A DNA stretch of 64,000 bases from Nemertoderma westbladi (GCA_032718475.1 JAUCBJ010001004.1:1-64000); one strand, 5' to 3'; positions 52,882 through 63,505 are shown, numbered from the stretch's first letter. Numbers and translations are program-made. Notes: a model not told the origin generated them from the letters alone.

Positions 52882-53423
52882 CTCTTTATTATCCTAAAAA
52901 CAAATTAAAATTAATATGAATATTGTTATATATATAATCAAAAAAATTCATAAGCTACTCAACACAAATAAAATATAATATCTAAACTTTAATTAATTTA
53001 ATATTTTCAGAATGAGCTCGATTGAATCAGATGAGCTCTTTATATATATTTCAAGTTTCTACTTATATCAACCAATCATAAATAACAGTTACATTGGAAA
53101 CTAATATCATAAATAAAGTTGCTTTTACAACTGAATTCTTTATAATAAAATCAAGTCTAAACCAAGATGTGCATAATACGTTTTTAATTTTCATTGATAA
53201 AGTAGGTTTTACATGCTAATGTTTTATTATGGTGGTGTAAACTCACGCATTTACATGGGAATGTTTTTATACCTAATCCCGTGCTCACATTAAACTATCG
53301 CCAATATTTACTCAATAAAGTCACCTTTACATGCAAATACTTTATAATAATCATGCTTTGTGTTAAAAAGTTACCTTTACTAGTTAGTGTGAAACTGAAA
53401 AAAAGTCTCTAGTTAATAATAAA
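52882..53423. promoter_or_regulatory. Polymerase upstream region with ~40-bp AT-rich repeats
   Basis: Lies upstream of the polymerase start. Three related units occur at about 53,112-53,150, 53,193-53,232 and 53,312-53,354, each with a taaagt core, tttaca(tgc) and a tttataataa or ttttattatgg end; a weaker partial copy is near 53,363. A pair of gagctcgattgaatc/gatgagctc strings lies near 53,015-53,040. Placement suggests promoter or origin elements. TATA-like ends in an element that encodes a TBP are suggestive only. Confidence 0.4.
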
Positions 53424-54467
53424 TCAATCTGATACTGTTTTTATATGTTCCTTATTGTAATCTGCTACCTCTTCACTTGCTTTTGTAACTTTTATTTTCT
53501 TTGTAGGTATAGAATCATTGTTGGGAATGGAAGATGTTTGAGATGTAGATCTGCGCTTTCTATCACTCGATGTCTCTTCGATGTATGTCTTTGGATTAAA
53601 TGTAGATGAAACTACTTCTGGAAATGACTTATTAACCTTAAACTTCCAAGTTGGTTGATATAGAATCGCGAAACCGTCTGCTATATCAGTTGATGAAACC
53701 TTTAACATCATATCATAGAGAAACTCTATATGTGGTATGTCTTTATCGTAATGTAACTGTAAATATTTGCTTTCCTTGTCTGTAATAATTACTTTTTTTT
53801 CTTGTACATTTATTTTTACTTTAATTCGGTCAGATAAAGCTTTATCGCCCGTATCTAGCTCTGAAAAGACACCTTCGTTACTAATTTCATAATTCCATTC
53901 ATACCACAATGAATTTACTTCCGATGCTGTTAAGTTAAACCCATTATAATACCTAAGACCAATAGCATCAGAATATCTAGCTGAAATCTCCCATAGTCCC
54001 ATATAAGTCGTTCCTTTATATTTGCTTACAAAACCAACAAAAGATGGGTTGGTTAAATTAACAACAGAACACTGATTTATTATTTCGAGTGGTGGTGATA
54101 ACAATTCTAATATTTCTGTCTTACTCTGAAGCAATAAATTAATGAGTGATTTGTTTAGAATTTGACATTTGCCTTGCTTCTGAATATATACGTTTTCAGT
54201 AATAACACAGGTGGAAATATTTAACTTTCCTCTTGTAAATTCTATATTAGGATAAATATTACCTCTTGAAACTGGTGATTCCTTTTGTCGGTTGATTAAT
54301 ATTTCTAAGACGTCTAGAAGGTAGAGTGTATCCTGGTAAGAAAAGCACGTTGTTACATTGCTATCGCTTGAGAGTAATATAAAGTACTTGCCATAAACAA
54401 TACTACAGGTATATTTATTACATGTAAATTTCCAAGTATTGCTTGAAGTTTTTTTAAATAAATCCAT
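53424..54467 (-). CDS. Polinton-like element protein, repeated beta-rich domain (347 aa)
   Basis: Intact frame. Three similar segments can be seen, each several strands followed by a helix: residues ~10-60 (IVYGKYFILLSS, TLYLLDVLEIL), ~140-195 (TYMGLWEI, NGFNLTASEV) and ~215-265 (KVKINVQEKKVIIT). The second matches the 570-aa protein at the other end of the element. The layout recalls PC4/p15 single-stranded-DNA-binding coactivators, but no residue proves it. The C-terminus is Ser/Lys-rich with DRKRRS and PTKKIKV, probably nuclear localisation. It is upstream of and co-directional with the polymerase gene. Candidate roles are single-stranded-DNA binding in replication, or transcription. Confidence 0.65.
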   Translation of the reverse strand: MDLFKKTSSNTWKFTCNKYTCSIVYGKYFILLSSDSNVTTCFSYQDTLYLLDVLEILINRQKESPVSRGNIYPNIEFTRGKLNISTCVITENVYIQKQGKCQILNKSLINLLLQSKTEILELLSPPLEIINQCSVVNLTNPSFVGFVSKYKGTTYMGLWEISARYSDAIGLRYYNGFNLTASEVNSLWYEWNYEISNEGVFSELDTGDKALSDRIKVKINVQEKKVIITDKESKYLQLHYDKDIPHIEFLYDMMLKVSSTDIADGFAILYQPTWKFKVNKSFPEVVSSTFNPKTYIEETSSDRKRRSTSQTSSIPNNDSIPTKKIKVTKASEEVADYNKEHIKTVSD

Positions 54468-55422
54468 AATTAGAATGAAAACTATTTTGAAAAATAAAAA
54501 CTAAATAAATGATTATTAGAATGTAAAACTTCTGTTTATATGGTTGCTTTAATACAACAGAGTGACTTACAGTGAGGAATATAGTAGCTTCGTGTAACAG
54601 ATGCAACGTGTACAGCTAAATTTATTACATTAGCGTGAGTTAGAGAGTGAAATAGCAGTAACATGTAACAGATGCAACGTGATCAATGCTAGCCCTGTCA
54701 TTCTAACTTATATGTTAACTTAGTTGACCGACCAGTCACATCGATAAAAGAAATCGATTATTATTAATAGTCGAATTAATGTATTCTATGCTATAGTAAT
54801 TATGTTAAGGAACTAGAAGCTATTTATAAACATCTGCTACCTGTGATGAAGATGAAGAATTCAATGACTATGGTATAACTCAGATATTTATCGCCTTTTT
54901 CTCTCGAGGTTGGATGGAAGAGTGATTGGTGAGTTGTGAGGAGTTATAACAGTCCCGAGTTCGAACCCTGTTGAATATTTTGTTATCTAAAAAATTGCAA
55001 AATTAAATTTAGTTACTGGTGAAAAATAGTAGAAGTTACCTGTAGACACCTCTAGCGTCTGTAAAATAAAGGTTGGTGAATATGAAAATACTGGTTGTTG
55101 AAAAATAGCGATTTGAAAAATAGTGGAAGTTACCTGATGCTAAGTGTAGACACCCGAACACCTGTAAAATAAAGGTTGGTGATTGGACAGAGTACTAGCG
55201 TTGGGTGACTAATAACGCCTCTAGCGGAAGATGCGGGAACTTGAGAAGTTGCCATGGTTACGGATGAAATGCTGACATCTGATTGGTTGAAATAATAACG
55301 ACCACTGCTAATGGTTGAAATCGTGGCTTCTGATTGGATGGAGTACTAAAATTGGATGGTAATGATGGGCTACGGGTGATCTTGGCCGGGGGGGCTAGTA
55401 ATATATACTACTGACATACAGC
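54468..55422. other. Non-coding junction between two elements
   Basis: No gene. Contains gtaacagatgcaacgtg twice (54,596 and 54,666) and two diverged ~100-bp copies around 55,017-55,180 ending tgtaaaataaaggttggtg. A gttcgaaccctg string near 54,963 resembles a tRNA B box without a foldable tRNA. The right end of the Polinton-like element and the truncated left end of the next retrotransposon remnant are both in here. Confidence 0.5.
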
Positions 55423-57564
55423 ATGCCAAGGGTGTATTTCCCGAATGGGGACATGACGGACCTGGATCTACACATGTTATCCGATGCGTCATTGGAGGCA
55501 TATGGAGCGGCACTCTACCTAGTACAACGGGAGGGGGCTCATAGGCCCAGGCTTGCATTCAGCAAAGCTAAGTCGACGCCGCCAGATTCAGCATCGGTCC
55601 CGAAACTCGAGTTGACAGCTGCGAGGTTAGGAGTAAGGGCCACAGCCTACTTGATGGATGCTATTCCCAACATAGTGGAAACACACTACTGGACGGACTC
55701 CATGGTAGTGCTTGGTTGGCTACACAATGAAAGGACGAGATACCCTATATTCGTCGCAAATAGGGTGGACGAAATAAGAGCGACAACGGAATTGGAAAGG
55801 TGGCACTACTGCCCGATGGACGAGAACCCAGCGGACTTGTTATCAAGGGGCGTAGCACGCCACACTTTCTTGAAGAAGGAAGTATTGTGGCAGCATGGGC
55901 CGCAATTTCTGAATGATAAGACAGCCTGGCCGCCGATGAGAAAGGTGGACCCGGGCTCAGGGGAGGTAGCATTAGAGGAAGAGGGAGGAGATTCAGAAGG
56001 TGAAGAGATATATAGCCAGATGGTGAGGGAGATAAGGGACGTGCAACCAAAACCGGAAGAACTGTGCAATAACCCAACGGACAAACTCCTTAGCTACAGC
56101 TCAAGTTGGTACAAGACCAAGAAGTTAGTGGCGTACTGGAGAGCCTTCGGGGATTTCCTCAAGGGAGTCGGCAAAGACATAAAAGGTAAAACAACCATCG
56201 ATCTGGAGGGAGCGGCCAGGGCCGTCATCCGCTACAAACAGAGAAAGAATTACGGCGACGAGGTGGAACGCGTCGGTAAACAACAGCATCTCCGACGGGA
56301 CAGTGAGCTGATCGCGCTGTCGCCACAACTCAATGATGATGGAATCTTAGTAATGAACTCTAGGGTGTTGAACAACAACAGTATCATCATTCCACCAAAG
56401 CCCATCATCATTCCTAATGGATCGCCGATAGTCCACCAGATCATCTGGGACTCCCATAAGTCGATATTGCACGGGGGCACCAACCGAACCCTCACGGAGA
56501 TACGAAGGACCTTTTGGGTCAAACAGTTAAGAAAGAAGGTAAAGGCGGTAGTGGGGCAGTGCCAGACCTGCCGACGAACGAAGAAGGAGTGAGCCATACA
56601 GGAGATGGCGCCACTACCGGCCAGTAGGGTGAGACAGCACGACCCGCCATTCACGTACTGCGGTGTGGATATGTTCGGGCCGATAAAGATTAAAGTGATG
56701 CGGCACACGGAGAAGCGCTAGGGCATTATCTTCGTATGTAACAACACGCGGGCGGTAGGGCTAGAACTCGCCCAAGATGCAACCGCATCGGCATTCATCA
56801 ATGCCCTAGAAAGGTTCAGAGACCACAAAGGTGGGACGATCGCAGTAATATACTCCGACAACGGAACCAACTTTGTGGGGGCAGAGAACGAGCTGGCAGA
56901 TGCCTTGGACATCATGAAAGGGGAGGAAGTCAGGGCAGCCATGAGAAGACCACAGGTGAAGTGGGAGAGGAGGACACCGTATGCTCCGCATACTCTAGGA
57001 TGCATCGAGAGACTCGTGGGTAGTTTCAGGCGTCTGATGACGAAGTTGATGAACACCCACATGGTAACAGAAGACGTACTAAGTTCAGTACTAGCAAAGT
57101 GCGAGCGTATCATTAATAGCAGACTGCTATATCCAGAAAATGATTACCCAGAGTCATTAGATGTGCTGACACCCAGTCACTTTCTAATGGAGAGGCCAGC
57201 GACCATCGACATGCGGGGTGTAGACAGAGACGATATACACTCCCGACAGAGTTGGAAAGTCGCCAAGGTGATAAGCGCGGAGTACTGGAGGAGGTGGGTC
57301 GAGGAATACCTACCCACGCTCCATAAGAGAAGCAAGTGGAGGAATACAAATAGGGAGTTAAAGGCGGGTGATCTGATGATCGTCACGGACGATACCATCA
57401 TCAACAACCAATGGCGATTGGCGAGAGTTGTGGGCACTTACTCCGATGAGGACGGAAGAGTCCGATCGGTATAAGTGCGGATAGGTGGTAAGATAGGAGC
57501 GAAAGATAGGAAGACCTACAGGAGGGCTGTAGGGAAGTGCTGCCTTCTAGAGGGTGAACCGTAG
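55423..57564 (+). pseudogene. Third BEL/Pao pol remnant (RNase H, integrase, DUF5641)
   Basis: A single phase interrupted by stops at 56,590 (TGA), 56,719 (TAG) and 57,472 (TAA), ending at a natural TAG at 57,562. It begins abruptly in the RNase H-like block (LHMLSDASLEAYGAALYLV) and includes the HCP..NPADLLSRG-type block, the H2C2 finger (HGGTNRTLTEI, CQTCRRTKK), integrase GVDMFGPIKI, SDNGTNFVGA and the DUF5641 tail ending VGKCCLLEGEP. Reverse transcriptase, protease and gag are absent from the window. It is GC-richer and only distantly similar to E1/E2, so it is a different family. Confidence 0.88.
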
Positions 57565-57649
57565 TGTTTAGTCGTCCAAGTTTTGGACTGAGGGGGGTGG
57601 GATTGAGGGCGAGATGCCCTTCCTACACATAAATATAAAAAAAATAATA
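57565..57649. other. Short spacer after pol remnant
   Basis: Ends in an A-rich stretch (aaaaaaaataataaataaag) that leads into the minisatellite. Confidence 0.4.
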
Positions 57650-58445
57650 AATAAAGAAAGAGAAAGTAATAGTACGTAGTAGGTACGTAGTGAGTAAGTA
57701 GGCAGATAGAAGTTAGTAAGAGTTAGTAGTAAGAGGGTACGTAGTACCGTTAGTTAGATAGTTAGTTAGTAGTAAGAGGGTACGTAGTACCATTACTTAG
57801 ATAGTTAGTTAGTAGTAAGAGGGTACATAGTACCGTTAGTTAGATAGTTAGTTAGTAGTAAGAGGGTACGTAGTACCGTTAGTTAGATAGTTAGTTAGTA
57901 GTAAGAGGGTACGTAGTACCGTTAGTTGGGAGAGTTAGTCAGCAGTAAGAGGGTACGTAGTACCGTTAGTTAGTAGCAAGAGGGTACGTAGTACCGGTTA
58001 GTAAGAGTTAGTGGAGTTAGAAGTTAGTAAGAGGGTACGTAGTGCCGGTTAGTAAGAGTTAGTGGAGTTAGAAGTTAGTAAGAGGGTATGTAGTACTGGT
58101 TAGTAAGAGTTAGTGGAGTTAGAAGTTAGTAAGAGGGAACATAGTACCGGTTAGTAAGAGTTAGTGGAGTTAGAAGTTAGTAAGAGGGTACGTAGGACCG
58201 GTCAGTAAGAGTTAGTGGAGTTAGAAGTTAGTAAGAGGGTACATAGTACCGGTTAGTAAGAGTTGTGTAGTTAGAAGTTAGTAAGAGGGTACGTAGTACC
58301 GGTTAGTAAGAGTTGGTGGAGTTAGAAGTTAGTAAGAGGGTACGCAGTACCGGTTAGTAAGAGTTAGTTGTAGAACTAGTTAGTAAGAGGGTACGTATAG
58401 TACCGTTAGCAGTAAGAGTTAGTGGTAGGAGGATATGTATAATAT
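57650..58445. repeat. Minisatellite with 43-bp then 51-bp units
   Basis: All copies share the core gtaagagggtacgtagtacc. From 57,731 the period is 43 bp (aagaggg at 57,731, 57,774 and 57,817). From about 58,029 it is ~51 bp (58,029, 58,080), with agttagtggagttagaagttagta as the added part. It ends near 58,440. No coding content. Confidence 0.88.
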
Positions 58446-58931
58446 AAAATATAGTGAGAGTTAGTAGAGATTAGTTAGGAAGTTAGTAGAGCTAGTAGTG
58501 AGTAGCGAGAGAGGGGCACGTGGGTACAGCTGGATAAATCATGTAGGCCACGCGACGCATACTGTTGTACTGCACAAGCCCACAGAGTAGGCCAGAATGT
58601 GGATTATAAAATAGAATAATCCATTGGCGGAATACTGATAGCACAGTAGTAGGATTAAATTAAAATAAAATAAAATAAATTAGAAATTAGACAAATTATG
58701 GTAACAGTAGGAGAAATATTCTGGAACATAATTAAAGTAACGGACAGAATTACGAAATTTAGTACAATTTGACAGTTTTAGAAAATTAGGTAGGAAAATT
58801 AGGCGATAACCTAGGATTCTGTGAGAGATAGGCCATTATCGGACTGTATAAACCATCCTAACTTTATCACTCATCTGTACTGCACCTTGGCAAGGCACCA
58901 CCTTACGGGTGAGCGATTGAGAGAGTCCAAA
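58446..58931. other. Non-coding, AT-rich
   Basis: Nothing recognised beyond short taaaataaaataaaata repeats near 58,660. Confidence 0.4.
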
Positions 58932-60857
58932 ATGGCAGAGAAACTTGTCTGAAAGAGAAAGGCGGAGTTAGGAGGAAAGGAGATACTGGTGGATTTCACC
59001 GAGAGGCATCCGGAAGAAAAGACGAGGGGATACTACGAGCGGTTAGAGAGGGGTCACAAAGCGCGAGCACTACAGGACCATTTCAGGGAGGTGCACGAAC
59101 AGCGGCTGGTCGGGACCTACGGGACGCCGTCGCTGGACAATGCGATCTTCGAGCATTTCCACTATGTGGTGAAGGGAGACGAGGCGAAGTTCGGGATTCC
59201 GAAGTACACAAAGGAGCCACCGAGAAAGGATTGGAAGAGGTTTGTAGAGTCCGTCAACAGGGGAGGATACATGGTCCTAGACGATGAGGGGACCGTGGAA
59301 GACGAGGAAGGTTCAAGAAGAGGATCGGCGGGATTGGACTCCTACATTTGGCCGCGCCAAATGGGGACATTTTCCTATTCGATCTGGGAACGTATGTGAA
59401 GAAGAACGGGCCGAAGTTGAACTGGTTGCCAAAGGCGGTGCAAACCCTAGTAAGGGAGAAGTCGACGACAAAGGTGGGATCGGCGATTCGCGACGATGCA
59501 GAGAGAATCATCGGTCCGGACACCCCCAACCGCCTGGACATGCAGACGGTCTACATGGCTATGACAGCACCAGACGGGTTGGGACTAGTGGAGAACGCAG
59601 GTCATTGTGGAGCGGTGGCGATGGGCCAGCTAACGGGGCTCGTGTGTCACAAACCAATGGACTGGGGCAAATTCAGAGAGGAGTACGGAGCGGAGTTAGT
59701 GAACTCGCTGAAGTGGGGAGCGAGGCCAGGGAAACAAGAGGTGTATCAATTCCGGAGAGGAGCGATAAAGGTATATCAGAAGCGATATATCCTGCAGGAG
59801 GACTGGATAATGATGGGTTTGCTAAACCTATTCATGACCGTCGTCATTGAGAGAGAACCAACGGCATTCCTGCTATCGGGATCACTCCTGAACTACAGAA
59901 GAGCCTTCAAGACGGCTTTCGAGGGTCTGGTAGACCACCCGGGGCTGAAGGGCGAGTCGGTATACTATAACTGCCGACATCTAGTAGACGGGGAGGTGGA
60001 TACGCCATATCAGAGGTGGGAGCAGCTAGAGGCGGATAGATGAGAGGCGAAGCGATTGGAAGAAATCGCTAGGCGAGAAAGGAGGGAGGCAGAAGAAAGG
60101 GAGGAGGAAGCAAGCAAGGAAAGCTACGGGTTCGAGGAACAGACGGCCTTAGATGAACTTCGTTGGACATCATCAGGGAGTTCGGGCAAGTCTCTAGGGC
60201 GAGAATTAGGGTGGACGGTGGGATCACCGAAACAGTCGACATCGGGATTGCAGACGACGCCAATACCAGCGGGCGCCGAGGGCGATTATACACTGAGGAC
60301 GCCAGTGCGACTGGATGGACGATGAAGAGAAGTTTAGGATCTTCGAGGAGTGGGCCGACGTCGGCGCCATGACACGGCAGCGTATGTAGGCCCAGGAGTT
60401 CCGGTGGGGCTTCTTTAATATCAACCAGGAGGCCCACCTGGAGATTATCAAACAGAGACTTCCGTTTACCTACCAGGAGGTATCAACGGCGGTGTCGTAT
60501 GCCGGGGTGATAAATACGCAGAGGTATTTGGATAGGTAGACGCCACAGAACCGAGGGGAGTTCAGAGATTTCTTGGCGGAGCATGTGCCGCGGGCGATGA
60601 AAGTGATCCTATGGGACGCCACTAGGGGGAAACAACAGGGCCATTCGGAGGGGCCACCCGCGAAGCGATACCGGGAGCTGATAACACCAGCGCCCAAGGA
60701 GTCGACGACGGGGATTAGTAGAGAGGTGACGGCGAGGGTCAGGAGTCTGAAGGGAGATAAGACCAAGGGAGCGGCAGCGGCCAGGAAACGACCAAGGGAG
60801 GAGGATGACAGAGGGAAGGATATGAGATGGTTCCCAAAGTCAGGTGGAACGAACTAG
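58932..60857 (+). pseudogene. Decayed gene with RNase D/EXD-like 3'-5' exonuclease domain
   Basis: Starts at an ATG (MAEKLV) followed at once by TGA, then reads on in the same phase (from 58,953) to about 59,320. There a frameshift moves to the phase of 59,348-60,043. Pieces fit a DEDD exonuclease: VLDDEG near 59,275 (first acidic motif), GDIFLFDLGTYV (the strand after it) and TTKVGSAIRDDAERI (second motif region). After a TGA at 60,041 the same phase continues into a charged coiled coil (RREREAEE-type). A further shift leads to a C-terminal part broken by TAGs at 60,387 and 60,537 and ending in a basic tail. At least five lesions. It may be a downstream ORF of the preceding BEL/Pao remnant or an independent captured gene; the EXD1/Nibbler-like identity is moderate. 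Confidence 0.55.
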
Positions 60858-61106
60858 GACTTGGATGTGGGATGCCTGGAAGGCACCACATGAGAAGTAC
60901 GGACTCCTAAGTGCAAAATTTAAATAATTAAAAGTGCAATTAGTATGTACGTATGTAATAATCATTAGTTTAGTAAGCAAATATAATCAAAGTAAATACT
61001 ATAGTCATATAACCTTTTCCAATTAGCTACTGGGACTGGGGACCAATTGACTATGACAGACGAGACGTTGGACGACATCACACTTCTTGAGTGCGACGGC
61101 ACAGGA

Positions 61107-61129
61107 GGGGGGGGGGGGGGGGGGGGGGG
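61107..61129. repeat. Poly-G homopolymer (23 nt)
   Basis: Uninterrupted G run; a shorter ten-G run follows near 61,207. Potential G-quadruplex former or assembly artefact. Confidence 0.85.
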
Positions 61130-61397
61130 TGAGACTCGTCAGGAGTGAGTGGGTGAGATAGGGGTTGAGTAATAGCGCGGAGAGAGTGCGGATGCAATTC
61201 AAGTTTGGGGGGGGGGAGAAGTAAGAGGCAGAGTGAGGGACAAGGAGGTCCGAGAGTTAGAGCGGAAGTAAAGGGAAGTAGTGGAGAGTCAGGGTGAGAG
61301 TGGAGGAGTTAGAGTGGAGTTAGAGTGGTGAGAGTGTTGGGGAAACAAAAAATTGTGTGCGAGAAGCCCACAATCGGCCCGACATGGGACGCCAGAT

Positions 61398-61432
61398 GTC
61401 TTGGTGCAAGATAGATAAAGTTGCACCAAGAC
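61398..61432. other. Perfect 12-bp stem, 11-nt loop hairpin
   Basis: gtcttggtgcaa at 61,398-61,409 pairs exactly with ttgcaccaagac at 61,421-61,432. It could act in an RNA transcript of the flanking retroelement or be the remnant of a small inverted repeat. Confidence 0.7.
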
Positions 61433-62577
61433 GGGGTAGCGATATCATACCCATAGGGAGCGGCCTGGAAAGCCGACTCCGAGAAAAATAACTCCACCCC
61501 ACACCCGATAGTAAATCGGGATCCAGCGGAATTTTAGCGCACTAGAGGTGGATGCTAACTTCTCACCAGGAAGATAGCATGGGGGGGGGGAGTGTTAGCG
61601 AATTCAATTCCGCTAACCACCCCATAAAGTTGGGCAAGCGGGGCCTTTAAGCAATATTGGGGAGTACGAGGTTGATTGCCAATCGACCTCGTATCACCCC
61701 CAAATAACGGGGACGACAAACCCCAAAGGGCCACACACAATGGGGGTCAGAGGTTACACCTCCGGGAGAGGGAAAGTGACAGTGGAGGGGGAAAACACTC
61801 CCAGAGAGATGGGAGGGCGAGAATTAGGTTATTAGCCAATGGGGGGCAGGCATCCGCTGAGTAATACGGCCAACCCAGTGCAGTATATTACCCATTGATG
61901 TTCCTCATTCATTCAGTCAACTTAGTCAGTTCAGTTAGGGCAGAATGGAAACATTTATTACCGTTGCCGCCACCACCATCAATATTTTACCGGTATATTC
62001 TGATTTCACCATCAACTGTGCTATCTGTCTATTCATTTATTCGATACTATATTTTATATTCATTAACAACGTCGGACAGTCGGAACGATAACAATAACGA
62101 ACTCTTTAACTGGCGGCAGGGACGCGTAAATAAACCACACCGGTCGGGATTCTCGGATCCCGTCACATGGTATCTGGGACAACCTACTAACTGTAGGCCT
62201 ATAATTGTGTACCTTCAAGGTGACACCAAGGTGTTTTGCACTTTATTCTTGATTTTGGTGACTATGGGCTGGGTGCTGCGAATTTTTCGCGACCATAACA
62301 ATATAATTGGACGGATCCATCATGGATCTCCTTATTTCTCACGCGTGTTTGTTTGTTTGTGTGTTTGTTTTTACACATAACTTCTTGCACTTAATGTGGA
62401 TGGAATTGGATGAAACTTTGGTGCTAGATTCATTATCGGACCTAGATTTGTATGGAAAGGTTTTGGTTGCGAGGGACCTGTTTGGTTGCCTAGGAACAGT
62501 GAAATTAATTTTAGAATGACAGATCATAATCGTAGAATTCACTCAATCAAAATTATGTCGACACCCCTAGGGAGCAC

Positions 62578-62788
62578 CTATTGGTCATGCTTTCTGCAAA
62601 ATTTCGCTTTATTTCGTTTAGAATTGTAGAAGACACATTTCCTACAAACAGTGTTTTTTATATATTGTATATTATTGTACTGTACACAACACACTGTACT
62701 TTGCCCAATGTTTTGTTTTTCGTTATTAGGCTTCCCTGCATAGGCACGTAATTTATTACAACAACAACAACTTTGATAGCATTGCAGC
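62578..62788. other. Non-coding, AT-rich
   Basis: No supported gene; short frames on the minus strand lack any recognisable feature. Ends in a caa-rich run. Confidence 0.4.
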
Positions 62789-62848
62789 ATTGCCAGCTCT
62801 CGCTGGCAATCTTGTAGATGTGGCCGCTGCTACGGTGTGGCAGCGGCC
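62789..62848. other. Two adjacent perfect hairpins
   Basis: First: attgccagc (62,789-62,797) pairs with gctggcaat (62,802-62,810) across a 4-nt loop. Second: ggccgctgc (62,822-62,830) pairs with gcagcggcc (62,840-62,848) across a 9-nt loop. They could be a bidirectional terminator-like structure or a transposon scrap. Confidence 0.6.
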
Positions 62849-63470
62849 ATTATTGTCGAAAATTAAAATTGAATTGATGTCGTCGTCGTGCAAATACAAC
62901 CCGTCAGCAGAAATATTGGTATGTATTGGTATTGTATGTGTGGGGTATACACGTTCGTGGGGACTTCGCGCAGCACGTAGTCGGCAAGCCTTGGCATACG
63001 GTTCATATAGAGCAAATGGGGCATGTCTAGTTTGGACCCAATATCCCATGCTATAAATGTATTCATTCGATATACAATCATATGTTAATCCGCTAGGTGG
63101 TGTCAAATTGTTATTCTGCAATTTCGTACTTACCAGTGCAGCACTGTACAGCAGTACCGTACCGGTAGGCCTATGTCATTACTTCTGAGTCTCTAGCGGA
63201 TCCCCAATTAAATGTCTTAACTTTTCAATTTCGTAAAAGATAGACTTCATGATTCTCTACAGGCCACCAAAATTTCAGCTCAGGAAAATGAGGCCTTCCC
63301 GAGAAATTTAACATTTTCTAAAAACTACATAATCTGTCGTAGCTGACGTCAGACTGCATGATTTTTCACCAAACTTTACAAACTTTCTAAACTTTCTCTC
63401 TACTACTTACCTACTAAGTTTGGTTCAATTCCGAACCAGCGATGCAGAGAAATTCGCGTTCAAACATTTA

Positions 63471-63505
63471 CCAGACAGACGGACGGACAGACAGACAGAC
63501 GGACC
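63471..63505. repeat. (cagacgga/cagaca) tetranucleotide microsatellite
   Basis: Interrupted gaca/gacg tetranucleotides after ttcaaacatttac. Confidence 0.8.

Larger units (their letters stand above)
48605..54467 (-). mobile_element. Polinton/Maverick-like element, right part
   Basis: Continuation of the element that starts at 6,538, all genes on the minus strand: the 347-aa gene, protein-primed DNA polymerase B and the N-terminal half of the TBP-like gene. Continuity with the left part is supported by the E2 target duplication, by the TBP-like frame crossing it, and by the domain shared between the 347-aa and 570-aa proteins. The right terminal repeat was not found; the end lies somewhere in 54,468-55,400. 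Confidence 0.8.
60858..62577. other. G-rich non-coding region, possible LTR remnant
   Basis: Purine-rich on the plus strand. A unit starting tgttggggaaac at 61,331 and running to about 62,105 could be an LTR of the third BEL/Pao family: it begins TGT, and ttaactggcggcaggg just after it resembles a primer-binding site. No second copy exists in the window, so I cannot confirm it. Several hairpins lie inside, including gttagcgaatt/aattccgctaac near 61,593-61,616 and tacgaggt/acctcgta near 61,667-61,695. A tttgtttg run lies near 62,350. Confidence 0.35.

Noticed and set aside
54905-54985. tRNA or tRNA-derived SINE suggested by gttcgaaccctg
   Set aside because: A B-box-like string is present but no acceptor, D or anticodon stem can be paired and the A box is poor.
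8827-55215. cgccctctagcgg at 8,827 and cgcctctagcgg at ~55,209 as terminal repeats of the Polinton-like element
   Set aside because: They are in direct, not inverted, orientation, and the first lies inside the gene set.
57650-58445. CRISPR-like array
   Set aside because: Units are contiguous tandem repeats without unique spacers, in a eukaryotic transposon context.
61331-62105. Definite LTR of the third BEL/Pao element
   Set aside because: TGT start and a primer-site-like string after it are suggestive, but no second copy or target duplication is in the window.
62756-63121. 121-aa minus-strand frame as a gene
   Set aside because: It crosses the twin hairpins and shows no domain, homology pattern or gene context; alternative frames on both strands are equally open.
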